A stretch of 19,196 nucleotides of DNA. It comes from an uncultured Acinetobacter sp. (lineage in GTDB: Bacteria; Pseudomonadota; Gammaproteobacteria; Pseudomonadales; Moraxellaceae). This document shows positions 7,572-15,643 of this stretch, piece by piece. Made by a program: the position numbers and the translations under genes. The stretch lies in NCBI GenBank assembly GCA_900771065.1, contig CAAGMP010000163.1:1-19196 (forward strand). The letters are read 5' to 3'. Under the pieces are notes generated by a model. The model worked only from the letters and a program-made list of their open reading frames with translations. It was not told where the DNA came from and searched no databases. Each line of letters starts with the position of its first letter. The first letter of the stretch is position 1.

Positions 7572-8399
7572 ATGCACATTTTATTTATTGGTTATGGTCA
7601 AACATCACAACGTGTCGCAAAAAAATTATGGCAACAAGGGCATCGTATCACGGCAATTAGTCGAACACCTAAACCGAACGCATTGGTTAATCACCTTGTC
7701 CAAGATGTTCATCATCTTAATTTAACACAATTATTTCCAATTGATTGTGTTTATATTTTATTGTCACCACAAGAAAGAACCATGACTGCCTATGAACAAA
7801 TTTATTTGGCAACAGTTCCAATTATTATTGCTGCGTTAAAGTCACATCCAATTCAAAAAATTATTTTATTGTCTTCAACTCGAGTTTATGGCGAGCAACA
7901 AGGACAATATATTGATGATACTACCAAAATTCAACCAAGTGATTTGGGTGGAGAAATTTTGCGTCAAATGGAGTTGTGTTATTTAAATGCTTTTCCTAAA
8001 CAAACTATTGTGGTGCGTCCAAGTGGTATTTATGGAACGTCATTGCAACGTATGTTGAATTTGGCAAAAAATACCCAAACTTATCCAGCAATTCATTGGA
8101 CAAATCGAATTCATTTAGATGATTTAGTACAATTTTTAGTTGATATTTTAGTGTTCGAACAACCTGAATCATCCTATTTATTAAGCAGTGGGCAGCATGT
8201 TCCTTTGCATGAAATTATCATGTGGTTTCAAAAACAATTGAATTTGCCTATTTTATCTTTACAAAGTCAACAGCAAACAGGCAAAAGAATGATTCCTACG
8301 CATTTGCAACAAATGGGTTTTAACTTACAGCATACAAATTGCTTTGAAGATTATTTGGCATTACTAGAAAATAAAAACCTCTCCGAAGAGAGGTCATAA
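7572..8399 (+). CDS. Atypical SDR / NAD(P)-dependent epimerase-like protein (YeeZ type)
   Basis: A Rossmann-fold protein of 275 residues from the NAD-dependent epimerase/dehydratase superfamily, close in layout to E. coli YeeZ. It begins MHILFIGYGQTSQRV, whose GxGxxxxR-type turn binds a dinucleotide. SSTRVYG (101-107) and RPSGIYG (149-155) are the usual epimerase-family strands. The catalytic YxxxK of classical SDRs is not seen after the SSTRVYG strand, as in 'atypical SDR' members, so the reaction is unknown. ATG 7572 is chosen because it starts exactly at the first Rossmann strand. An in-frame TTG at 7524 would overlap the recG start. No ribosome site is evident at either. The 3' end contains the plsB terminator. 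Confidence 0.82.
   Translation: MHILFIGYGQTSQRVAKKLWQQGHRITAISRTPKPNALVNHLVQDVHHLNLTQLFPIDCVYILLSPQERTMTAYEQIYLATVPIIIAALKSHPIQKIILLSSTRVYGEQQGQYIDDTTKIQPSDLGGEILRQMELCYLNAFPKQTIVVRPSGIYGTSLQRMLNLAKNTQTYPAIHWTNRIHLDDLVQFLVDILVFEQPESSYLLSSGQHVPLHEIIMWFQKQLNLPILSLQSQQQTGKRMIPTHLQQMGFNLQHTNCFEDYLALLENKNLSEERS
8372..8394 (-). terminator. plsB terminator inside the 3' end of the SDR gene
   Basis: Read on the minus strand, ACCTCTC and GAGAGGT form a seven-base stem around a TTCG loop (the very stable C-UUCG-G tetraloop), followed by five T. It lies seven bases past the plsB stop codon. The same bases encode the last codons of the SDR gene on the plus strand. There the loop and tail are poor, so it works best for plsB. 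Confidence 0.88.
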
Positions 8400-8400
8400 A

Positions 8401-10932
8401 TTATTTTTTCTTACGTCTTGAGCGTTTACGTGCTTCAGCAACTGCATCAATCGCATTTTGCAATTCTTCATCGGAAAACACGGTAATATGTTGTAAGGTT
8501 TGCAAAGTTGCATCGTCTAAAACCAAATGGGCATATTGTGCCATATTTTCAACTTTTTTATCAAAAACAATGGCTTGGTTTTCGTTTGTTGAAATGTAAC
8601 CTTGTTGTGTGAGCACTTTAATAAAGCTTTGGAATAAGGCTTTATCAAAAAATTCAGGTGAGTTAAATTCATATAATACAGACAAACGCTGTCCAACTAA
8701 GTGGCTTAATTCTTCAACTTGACGGCTTGTAATATTGCCTGAGCCGCGTTGTGTAATGAGCGCCAAAGTTAAATAATAACGTTCTAAACTTTGTACGACA
8801 GGTGCAGCTAAAATACATAAGCGATTAAAATCTTCACTATTTGGTGTAGCAGCAAGTAAGTTGCCTTCGCTGTCTTGTACAATTAAATGCGCATCTAATA
8901 ATGCTTTGCTATAAGCGTCAATTTGTGCGGGTAAGTCTTCAATTTCCCATTTTAAAAATAACTCAGCTTTTAAGAATGGATATAAAATGCTGATGACATC
9001 ACGCATATCACTTGGTTTAATTAAACCATTATGTTTGATTAATGCTGCAATTAATGACGGTAAAACAAAAGCATGTAAAATATTATTACGGAAATAAGTT
9101 AATAAAACCGCTTGACCCTCTTCAATCGCAATAATATCGCCTAAAACATGTTTAACACGTTTAATTAACTTGAGTTTTAAACCATAAGCGATAATTTCTT
9201 TACCCGATAATGGTGTAATTTGCATACGTGCATCATAAGGAACATGCGTTAACAAATGACGATAACTGTCTAATTGTTTAATACAAATTTCTTCATCTAA
9301 GGTATGTTTTTCGGTTGCCAATAAAATTAAAGACAATAACGAAACAGGATTGATCACCGCAGCACGGTTAATATTTTCTACAATGGCATTGGCTGAGCTG
9401 TTAATTGCTTGTGATACTGATTCAGGAATTGGATCATCATTTTTTGCGATTTTAACTTGATCTGCATCATGTTGTTTGAGCATATCATCTAAGAAAATAG
9501 GCTCACCAAAATTCACATGAACTTTCCCGAAAATTCGCTCAATTTTACGTAGGGTTTTTACAATACCCATAATTGATTCAGCTTCTTTCGGTTTCCCGTT
9601 CATTTCACCGACGTAAGTTGAACCTTCCATTAATCGTTCATAACCAATATAAGTTGGTACAAAAACAATCGGTTTTGCTCGACCACGTAAATGGCTGTGA
9701 ACGGTCATCGCTAACATGCCTGTTTTTGGTGGTAAAATACGTCCTGTGCGTGAACGTCCACCTTCAATGAAATATTCTAAAGGCGTATTTCTAGATAGAA
9801 TGCTATATAAATATTCTTTAAAAACAGTTGTATATAAAGCATTACCACGGAAGCTGCGACGAATAAAAAATGCACCGCCACCACGCAGTAATTGACCAAC
9901 AAATGGCATATTTAAGTTATCACCTGCGGCAATATACGGAACCATCATGCCACGACGATAAATGACGTAAGACAACAATAAATAGTCGATATGGCTACGG
10001 TGACACGGTGTATAAATAATTTCGTAATCTTTGGCTAATTCACGTACGGTATTAAAATTGTGTACTTCAACACCATCATAAAGTTGTGTCCACAAACGCG
10101 TTAATGCCATGTCCGCAAAATGCACGGTAGCATGTGAATAATCGGACACAATTTCATTTAAACAACCAATTGCGCGTTTTTCTGCTTCAGCTAAATTGAT
10201 TTTACTGCGAATACTTTCACGGCGAATTGCTTCTTGTACATCTGCCGATTTAATCAGGCTATGCATGACGTTGCGACGGTCAGATAAATCTGGACCTAAA
10301 ACCACTTCGCGTTGATTATCTAAGAAGTGATTTAAATGTTGTGTAATGTACGTTGCAGGCGATAGATTAGGATGATTTTCTTGTGAAAAATCAACTAATT
10401 TTCGTAATGATTGTCCTTGATGAAATTCAACATAAGACTTACGCCCATGCAAACCAATATTCACCAATTGTTTAATGCTACTTGGCGTTTCCCATGTATC
10501 GGTGAATAACAATTTAAACAATGAATCTTCTTTATCTGGTGCACGCCCCCACAAAATCGTTACAGGGACTAATTCAATATCTAATTCTGGATTTTCTTTT
10601 AAATAATTAATTAAACGCAATAATTTAGGTGAATGTACAGAATTGGTTGGATTAATTAATGCTGCTTCACGATTATGTTGTAAAAAAAGTACTGCTGTTT
10701 TTTCAGTGTGATTTGTAATTTTTAATGGGTCTAAAGCAGCAGGCAATTGATGTTTGCGAGTTTCACCATCTACAACCAAAGCATTACTATAAGAATAACT
10801 TTGTAAAACATAGCAGGTTAGGCTGGCATGCGTAGGACGAGGTATTTCTCCAAGAACGTTTGGCTTGACGACAAGGTCGAGTAATTTCCCAGAAAGCTTG
10901 CGATAAGCTTGACCAAAACTTGTCTTGGACAT
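8401..10932 (-). CDS. plsB: Glycerol-3-phosphate 1-O-acyltransferase PlsB
   Basis: Inner-membrane enzyme that transfers an acyl chain from acyl-CoA or acyl-ACP to sn-glycerol-3-phosphate, the first step of phospholipid synthesis. The 843 residues are slightly longer than E. coli PlsB (about 807). All four acyltransferase blocks are present: HRSHID (311-316, catalytic His/Asp), GGGAFFIRRS (351-360), FIEGGRSRTG (388-397) and VPTYIGYERL (425-434). The C-terminus is very basic (RKRSRRKKK). A strong AGGAG precedes ATG 10932. It appears monocistronic: divergent from tesB, convergent with the SDR gene, with its own hairpin terminator. Confidence 0.97.
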   Translation of the reverse strand: MSKTSFGQAYRKLSGKLLDLVVKPNVLGEIPRPTHASLTCYVLQSYSYSNALVVDGETRKHQLPAALDPLKITNHTEKTAVLFLQHNREAALINPTNSVHSPKLLRLINYLKENPELDIELVPVTILWGRAPDKEDSLFKLLFTDTWETPSSIKQLVNIGLHGRKSYVEFHQGQSLRKLVDFSQENHPNLSPATYITQHLNHFLDNQREVVLGPDLSDRRNVMHSLIKSADVQEAIRRESIRSKINLAEAEKRAIGCLNEIVSDYSHATVHFADMALTRLWTQLYDGVEVHNFNTVRELAKDYEIIYTPCHRSHIDYLLLSYVIYRRGMMVPYIAAGDNLNMPFVGQLLRGGGAFFIRRSFRGNALYTTVFKEYLYSILSRNTPLEYFIEGGRSRTGRILPPKTGMLAMTVHSHLRGRAKPIVFVPTYIGYERLMEGSTYVGEMNGKPKEAESIMGIVKTLRKIERIFGKVHVNFGEPIFLDDMLKQHDADQVKIAKNDDPIPESVSQAINSSANAIVENINRAAVINPVSLLSLILLATEKHTLDEEICIKQLDSYRHLLTHVPYDARMQITPLSGKEIIAYGLKLKLIKRVKHVLGDIIAIEEGQAVLLTYFRNNILHAFVLPSLIAALIKHNGLIKPSDMRDVISILYPFLKAELFLKWEIEDLPAQIDAYSKALLDAHLIVQDSEGNLLAATPNSEDFNRLCILAAPVVQSLERYYLTLALITQRGSGNITSRQVEELSHLVGQRLSVLYEFNSPEFFDKALFQSFIKVLTQQGYISTNENQAIVFDKKVENMAQYAHLVLDDATLQTLQHITVFSDEELQNAIDAVAEARKRSRRKKK

Positions 10933-11139
10933 AAATACTCCTACTTAGAATTGAAGTGATAGGGCGGACTGCAAACTATTGTAATCAAAAAAATGAATCA
11001 TTTTCGAAAATTTTACCCGATATTGGAATTTTGTATTGGATAAATACAAAAATCAAAATGGATCTTTTAGCTTTAAGCGCCATAAGCACAAATTTTATGG
11101 CAGAATTATTCTTATTTTAAGTTTGTAATTGGACAAAAT
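10933..11139. promoter_or_regulatory. Divergent plsB / tesB promoter region
   Basis: This 207-base AT-rich spacer between two start codons must carry both promoters. For plsB, TACAAT (minus strand, 10983 to 10978) is a good -10 candidate about 45 bases before the ATG, but no matching -35 was found. For tesB no convincing hexamers were seen. A GGA at 11132-11134 serves as a modest tesB ribosome site. No operator was recognised. Confidence 0.4.
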
Positions 11140-12012
11140 ATGAATGCTTTAACCCAAGAATTGGTTGAATTATTAAATTTAGAAAAATTGGAAGAAAACA
11201 TTTTTCGCGGGCAAAGCCATAATTTTGTCGGTAAACGTGTATTTGGTGGGCAAGTTCTAGGTCAGGCTTTGCGTGCGGCATCGTATACCACAGATCGCCC
11301 TGCACATTCTTTACATGCGTATTTTTTATATGCAGGTGATATTAATGCGCCAATTATTTACGAAGTGGATCGTTTGCGTGATGGTAAAAGTTTTGTGAGT
11401 CGTCAAGTACGTGCCATTCAACATGGTCGTATGATTTTTACTGCCATGATTTCTTTTGCACATCCTGAAGAAGGTTTAAATTATCAGGTTGAAATACCCG
11501 ATTATCCTGCACCTGAATTGTTAAAAAATGAAGCCGAATTAAAACAAGCAATGGTTTCTTTTGTGCCTGAAAATGTACGTCAAAGTTTTATGCGCGAACG
11601 TCATGTCGAAATTCGTCCTATTCATGTCACGAATCCGTATCATCCACAACCTGAAGCACCTAATTATGCACATTATTTAAAAACACATGATCAATTAGCA
11701 CAAGAAGTCGATGAAATTGGTTTACATCAAGCGATTGCTGCGTTTTATTCTGATTTTACTTTAATGACAACCGCACTGCGTCCGCACGGATTAAGTTATT
11801 TATCGCCAAGTTTACAATGTGCTAGCATTGACCATGCAATGTATTTTCATAAACCTTTTCGTGCTGATGAATGGATGCTATATGACATGGACTCAACCAT
11901 TAGTGCAAGTTCACGTGGTTTGAATTTTGGTCGTATGTGGCAAAATGGACAATTAGTTTGTAGCACAACGCAAGAAGGTTTAATTCGACTACGGGAAATT
12001 GAAGCACAATAA
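11140..12012 (+). CDS. tesB: Acyl-CoA thioesterase II
   Basis: Cytosolic TesB-family thioesterase that hydrolyses medium and long acyl-CoA to free fatty acid and CoA. The 290 residues form the double hot-dog arrangement. The N-terminal half has FRGQS and RVFGGQVLGQAL (33-44); the C-terminal half has SPSLQCASIDHAMYFHKPFR. By hand alignment with E. coli TesB (Asp204, Thr228, Gln278), the catalytic triad maps to Asp205, Ser229 (Thr to Ser) and Gln278. It is followed after 67 bases by a symporter gene on the same strand with no terminator between, so co-transcription is possible though no functional link is evident. Confidence 0.94.
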   Translation: MNALTQELVELLNLEKLEENIFRGQSHNFVGKRVFGGQVLGQALRAASYTTDRPAHSLHAYFLYAGDINAPIIYEVDRLRDGKSFVSRQVRAIQHGRMIFTAMISFAHPEEGLNYQVEIPDYPAPELLKNEAELKQAMVSFVPENVRQSFMRERHVEIRPIHVTNPYHPQPEAPNYAHYLKTHDQLAQEVDEIGLHQAIAAFYSDFTLMTTALRPHGLSYLSPSLQCASIDHAMYFHKPFRADEWMLYDMDSTISASSRGLNFGRMWQNGQLVCSTTQEGLIRLREIEAQ

Positions 12013-12079
12013 AAATTGTCATTTCAATGGCAAGCTATGGCAATATGCGTTACATAATCATGCGATAAAAGTCGATTCA

Positions 12080-13306
12080 ATGAGTTTAAATACGCAAATT
12101 CTATGTGCTGCTATTTTGGGGCTTGCTTTTGGCTTTATTTTAACTTGCTATCCAAATAGTTCGTTTTTTGATTCAAGTTTATATGGCTTGAGTTTACTCA
12201 GTAGCATTTTTATTGGTTTATTAAAAATGCTACTCATTCCACTGATTTTTAGTTCCATTGTTGTTGGTGTTTCCAACTTACAAGCAGGCGGACAATTGCA
12301 TCGCGTGTGGAAAATCACTATTTTATGTTGTGTGACGACCACCACTTTGGCATTAATTTTGGGTCTAGCCTGCGCGCATCTATTTGAGGTTGGTAAAGGG
12401 GTAGATATTGCCTTGTTTCAACAAGCTATGCTGCAATATCAATCTCCAGATACATTGACCACATCTTCTTTTTTTACTAACTTTTTTCAAAATACCTTAA
12501 TTAATCCGTTTAAAGCATTCACAGAAGGCAATGTTTTGGCTGTAGTTGTTTTTGCTTTGATGATTGGTATTGCTTTGGTTAAAGGTGGTGAACAATTTAA
12601 AACGGTGCGCCAATTAAGCCAACAATTTTTTGGCATAATGATGCTGATGATTGGTTGGGTAATGAAATTGGCTCCATTAGGCATTTTTGCCTTATTAGCC
12701 AAGTTAATTGCAACTGAAGATATTTCGGTGTTAAGTCGTTTAGCTGAGTTTGCCGCCGTGGTCACAGGAACAACCATTTTTCATGGTTTAGTGGTTTTAC
12801 CACTTTTACTTTGGATTTTTGGAAAAATGAAGCCGAGCATTTTTTTTAGTGCAACTAAAACGGCTTTAATTACCGCATTTGCAACCAGTTCAAGTTCGGC
12901 AACTATGCCATTATCATTAAAATGCGCTCAAGAAAATTTAGGTGTACGTCCACAAACAGCGGGTTTTGTCATTCCTTTAGGAACGCAGCTAAATATGGAT
13001 GGCACAGCATTATATGAAGCGGCTGCCGCATTATTTATTGCCAATTTAATGGGGCTAGATTTAACTTTAGGGCAGCAGTTAATTGTTTGTGCAACAGCAA
13101 TGATTGCATCTTTAGGTGCGCCGGGCATTCCAAGTGCAGGTATGGTGACCATGATCATGGTATTACAATCTGTAGGTTTGCCAGCCGAAGCCATTGCTAT
13201 TTTATTACCGATTGACCGTTTGTTAGACACGGTGCGTACTGTGGTCAATGTGCAAGGAGATATGATGATTAGTGTGGTGGTTGATCGCTACACTAAAGAA
13301 GAATAA
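12080..13306 (+). CDS. Dicarboxylate/amino acid:cation symporter (DAACS/SDF family)
   Basis: Inner-membrane secondary transporter of the GltP/DctA/SstT superfamily, 408 residues. The signature elements are all present: the serine-rich hairpin SSSS (270-273), NMDGT (305-309), GAPGIPSAG (346-354), and the last transport helix with Asp379, Asp383, Arg386, Asn390 and Asp394. By alignment with GltPh these match Asp390, Asp394, Arg397, Asn401 and Asp405. The Arg at the 397 position favours an acidic substrate (glutamate, aspartate or C4-dicarboxylate) over a neutral amino acid; this is inference. ATG 12080 is chosen because the protein then starts at the first membrane segment. The only longer start is a TTG at 11999 inside tesB. 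No strong ribosome site is visible. Confidence 0.9.
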   Translation: MSLNTQILCAAILGLAFGFILTCYPNSSFFDSSLYGLSLLSSIFIGLLKMLLIPLIFSSIVVGVSNLQAGGQLHRVWKITILCCVTTTTLALILGLACAHLFEVGKGVDIALFQQAMLQYQSPDTLTTSSFFTNFFQNTLINPFKAFTEGNVLAVVVFALMIGIALVKGGEQFKTVRQLSQQFFGIMMLMIGWVMKLAPLGIFALLAKLIATEDISVLSRLAEFAAVVTGTTIFHGLVVLPLLLWIFGKMKPSIFFSATKTALITAFATSSSSATMPLSLKCAQENLGVRPQTAGFVIPLGTQLNMDGTALYEAAAALFIANLMGLDLTLGQQLIVCATAMIASLGAPGIPSAGMVTMIMVLQSVGLPAEAIAILLPIDRLLDTVRTVVNVQGDMMISVVVDRYTKEE

Positions 13307-13331
13307 GCCTTTCTATAGAAAGGCTTATTTT
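13302..13331. terminator. Terminator between symporter and Roadblock gene
   Basis: A 12-base stem (AATAAGCCTTTC with GAAAGGCTTATT) around a TATA loop is followed by TTTT on the plus strand. The left arm includes the symporter stop codon. On the minus strand a weaker TCTTCTTT tail follows, so it may also end the Roadblock-gene transcript. Confidence 0.8.
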
Positions 13332-13339
13332 AAATCAAC

Positions 13340-13699
13340 TTAAGAAAAATCAAGTTCTTTTTCAAATGCTTTAAGTTCAAAACGTGACATAGCAAGGTTC
13401 GCTTTGCTACGATCCATAACTAAATATAAAAATAAAGATTCGTTACTTTCTAATGGGCGAATCAAGTGATATTGTTTATTCAGCGTAATTAAAACATCTT
13501 CAATTTTATCATCTAATTGTAATGCTTTAGCAACTTTACGTTTTGCACGAAGTACTTCAGTATTGCCTGCTGCTGCCAGTTCTAAATTAATTCCACCACC
13601 CCCTTGAGTAGCCAGTGCAAGACCACTTTCGCTGTCTACAAGTGCTGCAGCAATAAAGCCGTCAATAGCGGCTAAAGATTCTAAGCTAATACGTGCCAT
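13340..13699 (-). CDS. Roadblock/LC7-domain protein
   Basis: A 119-residue single-domain protein that reads as a Roadblock/LC7 fold: helix 4-16, strands AAALVDSESGLALA (17-30) with a Gly run at 33-36, a long helix (about 40-60), strands EDVLITLNKQYHLIRPL and LFLYLVMDRS, then a C-terminal helix. In other bacteria such proteins (MglB; CvnB of Streptomyces conservons) partner a small Ras-like GTPase and modulate its nucleotide state. A GTPase of the matching type lies two genes upstream on the same strand, which supports the call. The ribosome site AGGAA precedes the ATG. It is the last gene of the module and is followed by a hairpin. What process the module controls is not visible. Confidence 0.8.
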   Translation of the reverse strand: MARISLESLAAIDGFIAAALVDSESGLALATQGGGGINLELAAAGNTEVLRAKRKVAKALQLDDKIEDVLITLNKQYHLIRPLESNESLFLYLVMDRSKANLAMSRFELKAFEKELDFS

Positions 13700-13754
13700 A
13701 ATTTAACTTTCCTATTCAGTTTGGAAATAGTAAATGATTCTTGTGAGGATTTAG

Positions 13755-14768
13755 TTACAGTCCCAATTTTTTTCTTAATCTGCCAAAAAAACTTTTAATA
13801 TTATAAAGTTGATTTTTGTCTTGCTCAATTTTTTTGGGAGAAAAGGTGACTTTATCCTCATCTATAAAATACCCTAAACGCAGCAATAAGCAAAGCTGAA
13901 TAAAATGTTCGATGGTTTCTTTCGAAATATCTAAATGATTTTCAATGTCTTTGATTTGTGCACCTAAAGAAAAACAGGTGGTTAATTTGAGTAAATTTTT
14001 ACGTTCAAAACTTTTAGAAAAATGTGGCCAAATATCTAATTTAAAACACTTTTCATCTAAAATTGGCGCGGGTTTAAAGTCAGATTGACTTAAAACTTGC
14101 CATAACCAAATTCGTAAATCTAATGCAACGCGACTTTGTGTAAAAAACTGCACAAATTGATTGGTGGTATACGTTTGACCTAATCCTGCTTCAAAATTAA
14201 ACTTTCTAGGATAGTTTTCTTCTTTGAGCCAAACGCGTTCTGTTCTTGTGTCAACTAAAGCAAAAAAACCTTGATGATCAAAAAGTTGTATAAACCCATT
14301 TCTAGGAATAAAAACTTCATCTAACACTTTTTCAACGCTTGATAAGCTTTTAAATTGATGATTTTGTTTATTAATCACAGGTTCAACAGGAAGAAAACCA
14401 AAATTTGAGGTTTCTTTTTCTATTTCTCCTATTTTTTCTGTTTCATTGATAAACACTTCTTGCATCCAAAAATTAAAATCATCTGAATGAAAAAAAGGAT
14501 AAAACAATTGATCATCTAAAATTTCACCTGCATACAGTTCAGATTTGACTAAACGCAGATAATTTTTAACATTAGTTGATAAAATCCGTTGAATATTATT
14601 TGAATGAAAAAATAAATCATTCACCAACAATAAATCAATTGTAGGTTCAGCAATCGTGACCCAACGAATGCTCAAATGGCTCGGTAAAGCATGAATGACT
14701 TGTTCTTTAATTCGATTCACAAGTTCAAGATTTAAACCAAAAATGGCAATATTTACAGGAGATGGCAT
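13755..14768 (-). CDS. Unrecognised protein with winged-helix-like C-terminus, in GTPase/Roadblock module
   Basis: I do not recognise this 337-residue protein. The N-terminal part (1-50: hydrophobic strand NIAIFGLN, helix, strand IDLLLVND) suggests an alpha/beta fold, perhaps a degenerate receiver-like domain. A polar linker (about 105-150) follows, then a mixed central region rich in aromatic residues (150-250). Residues about 255-305 look like a winged helix: helix SFERKNLLKLTTCF, helix IKDIENHLD, turn, helix KETIEHFIQLCLLLRLGYFI. The C-terminus is basic (GRLRKKLGL). ATG 14768 is preferred over an upstream in-frame TTG at 14774 because AGGTG lies about nine bases before it. It sits between the GTPase (77 bases from that stop to this ATG) and the Roadblock gene (55 bases). 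By position and the C-terminal helices it could play the part of CvnC (DUF742) in conservons; that is inference. Confidence 0.6.
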   Translation of the reverse strand: MPSPVNIAIFGLNLELVNRIKEQVIHALPSHLSIRWVTIAEPTIDLLLVNDLFFHSNNIQRILSTNVKNYLRLVKSELYAGEILDDQLFYPFFHSDDFNFWMQEVFINETEKIGEIEKETSNFGFLPVEPVINKQNHQFKSLSSVEKVLDEVFIPRNGFIQLFDHQGFFALVDTRTERVWLKEENYPRKFNFEAGLGQTYTTNQFVQFFTQSRVALDLRIWLWQVLSQSDFKPAPILDEKCFKLDIWPHFSKSFERKNLLKLTTCFSLGAQIKDIENHLDISKETIEHFIQLCLLLRLGYFIDEDKVTFSPKKIEQDKNQLYNIKSFFGRLRKKLGL

Positions 14769-14845
14769 AGTCAAACACCTAAAAAATTGTATGGCAGGCG
14801 TAAAATTATTGAATAAATAAAAAAAGAAGCATTTTCAATTACATT

Positions 14846-15391
14846 CTAAACTGTTTCGAGTTCAGCAAGGACTTCAAAAGAAACCATTAGTGTTTCTAGC
14901 ATCAATAAAATATCTTCTTTTTTTCGTGCATCCACAGCAAAAATAGGATATTTCTTTTGATGTAAACGCATCCAATCATGATAAATTTTAAGTTTTTGAT
15001 CGTGATATTCGTCTAAATGAGTGATTCCAATTACAATATTTTGCCCATATTTTTCAAAAGATTGTAAATAAAATTCTAAATCTTGAATTCGGTTTGCTTG
15101 TGAATGATCAATTAAAACGACGGTGCCAATTGCCCCTTGGCATACGATCGACCACATAAAATCAAAACGATTTTGTCCAGGTGTACCGTATAATCCAATT
15201 TTTGTACCATCATCTAAGCAAATTTCACCATAATCAATGCCAACAGTGGTTAAGGCTTTTTCATGTCCTGCCGAATCGGTATTGACTGCTTCAGTACAGA
15301 CAACTTCAATGTCAGAAATGGCGTTAATTGCAGCAGATTTACCTGCCCCCATCGTGCCACCAAACACAATTTTATATTGTTGTAAAAGCAT
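14846..15391 (-). CDS. Small GTPase, conservon (CvnD)-like
   Basis: A 181-residue Ras-like single-domain GTPase. The P-loop GTMGAGKS (12-19), switch-I Thr48-Thr49, and G3 as GTPGQ (69-73) are present, the latter with Gly where most GTPases have Asp. They are followed by RFDFMW and a GAIGTVVLID strand. G4 reads THLD (124-127) rather than NKxD, and a G5-like DARKKED lies at 154-160. The GTPGQ-RF-FMW and DAR..ED features match, from memory, the ATP/GTP-binding family that includes CvnD of Streptomyces conservons and is related to MglA. It is the first gene of a three-gene minus-strand set with a Roadblock protein at the end. A perfect CRP-type palindrome lies 26 bases before its ATG. Ribosome site is only moderate (AAAGAG). 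Confidence 0.85.
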   Translation of the reverse strand: MLLQQYKIVFGGTMGAGKSAAINAISDIEVVCTEAVNTDSAGHEKALTTVGIDYGEICLDDGTKIGLYGTPGQNRFDFMWSIVCQGAIGTVVLIDHSQANRIQDLEFYLQSFEKYGQNIVIGITHLDEYHDQKLKIYHDWMRLHQKKYPIFAVDARKKEDILLMLETLMVSFEVLAELETV

Positions 15392-15417
15392 ACTCTTTAC
15401 TCATTAAAATTTATTAG

Positions 15418-15442
15418 TGTGATATCTATCACATATTTGTGA
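15418..15442. promoter_or_regulatory. CRP/Vfr-type operator before the GTPase gene
   Basis: TGTGATATCTATCACA at 15418-15433 is a perfect TGTGA-N6-TCACA palindrome, the core of CRP-family sites. A further TGTGA at 15438-15442 makes a second, N4-spaced inverted pair with the shared TCACA. The site is 26 bases from the GTPase start codon on the minus strand. No clear -35/-10 pair was found, so activation and repression cannot be told apart. Confidence 0.65.
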
Positions 15443-15610
15443 ATTTTTTTACAATATAGCACATCAAATTTTTATTGTTCTATATTCTGATTAAAATCAA
15501 ATAAAAATCAAGGTTAATTTTTGATCTGACTTTTTTAGTCAAGATTTAATTTATACTTATTAATATTTTAAAAGTATTATGTAATATAACCAAAATATAA
15601 AGAAGAAATT

Positions 15611-15643
15611 AAGAATGATTTTTATCGTTAAAAAATCATTCTT
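15611..15643 (-). terminator. Possible engB terminator (AT-rich hairpin)
   Basis: AAGAATGATTTTT (15611-15623) pairs perfectly with AAAAATCATTCTT (15631-15643) over 13 bases with a seven-base loop. It lies 47 bases past the engB stop on the minus strand. The stem has only three G-C pairs, and the following minus-strand sequence (TTAATTTCTTCTTT) is T-rich but interrupted, so the call is tentative. Confidence 0.4.

Noticed and set aside
11999..12079. TTG-started extension of the symporter overlapping tesB
   Set aside because: The extra 27 residues are polar and precede the first membrane segment, and the start codon is weak; ATG 12080 fits the family.
12487..13248. Long open frames on the minus strand opposite the symporter gene
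   Set aside because: They are antisense shadows of a gene with clear DAACS motifs; they have no recognisable domains or ribosome sites.
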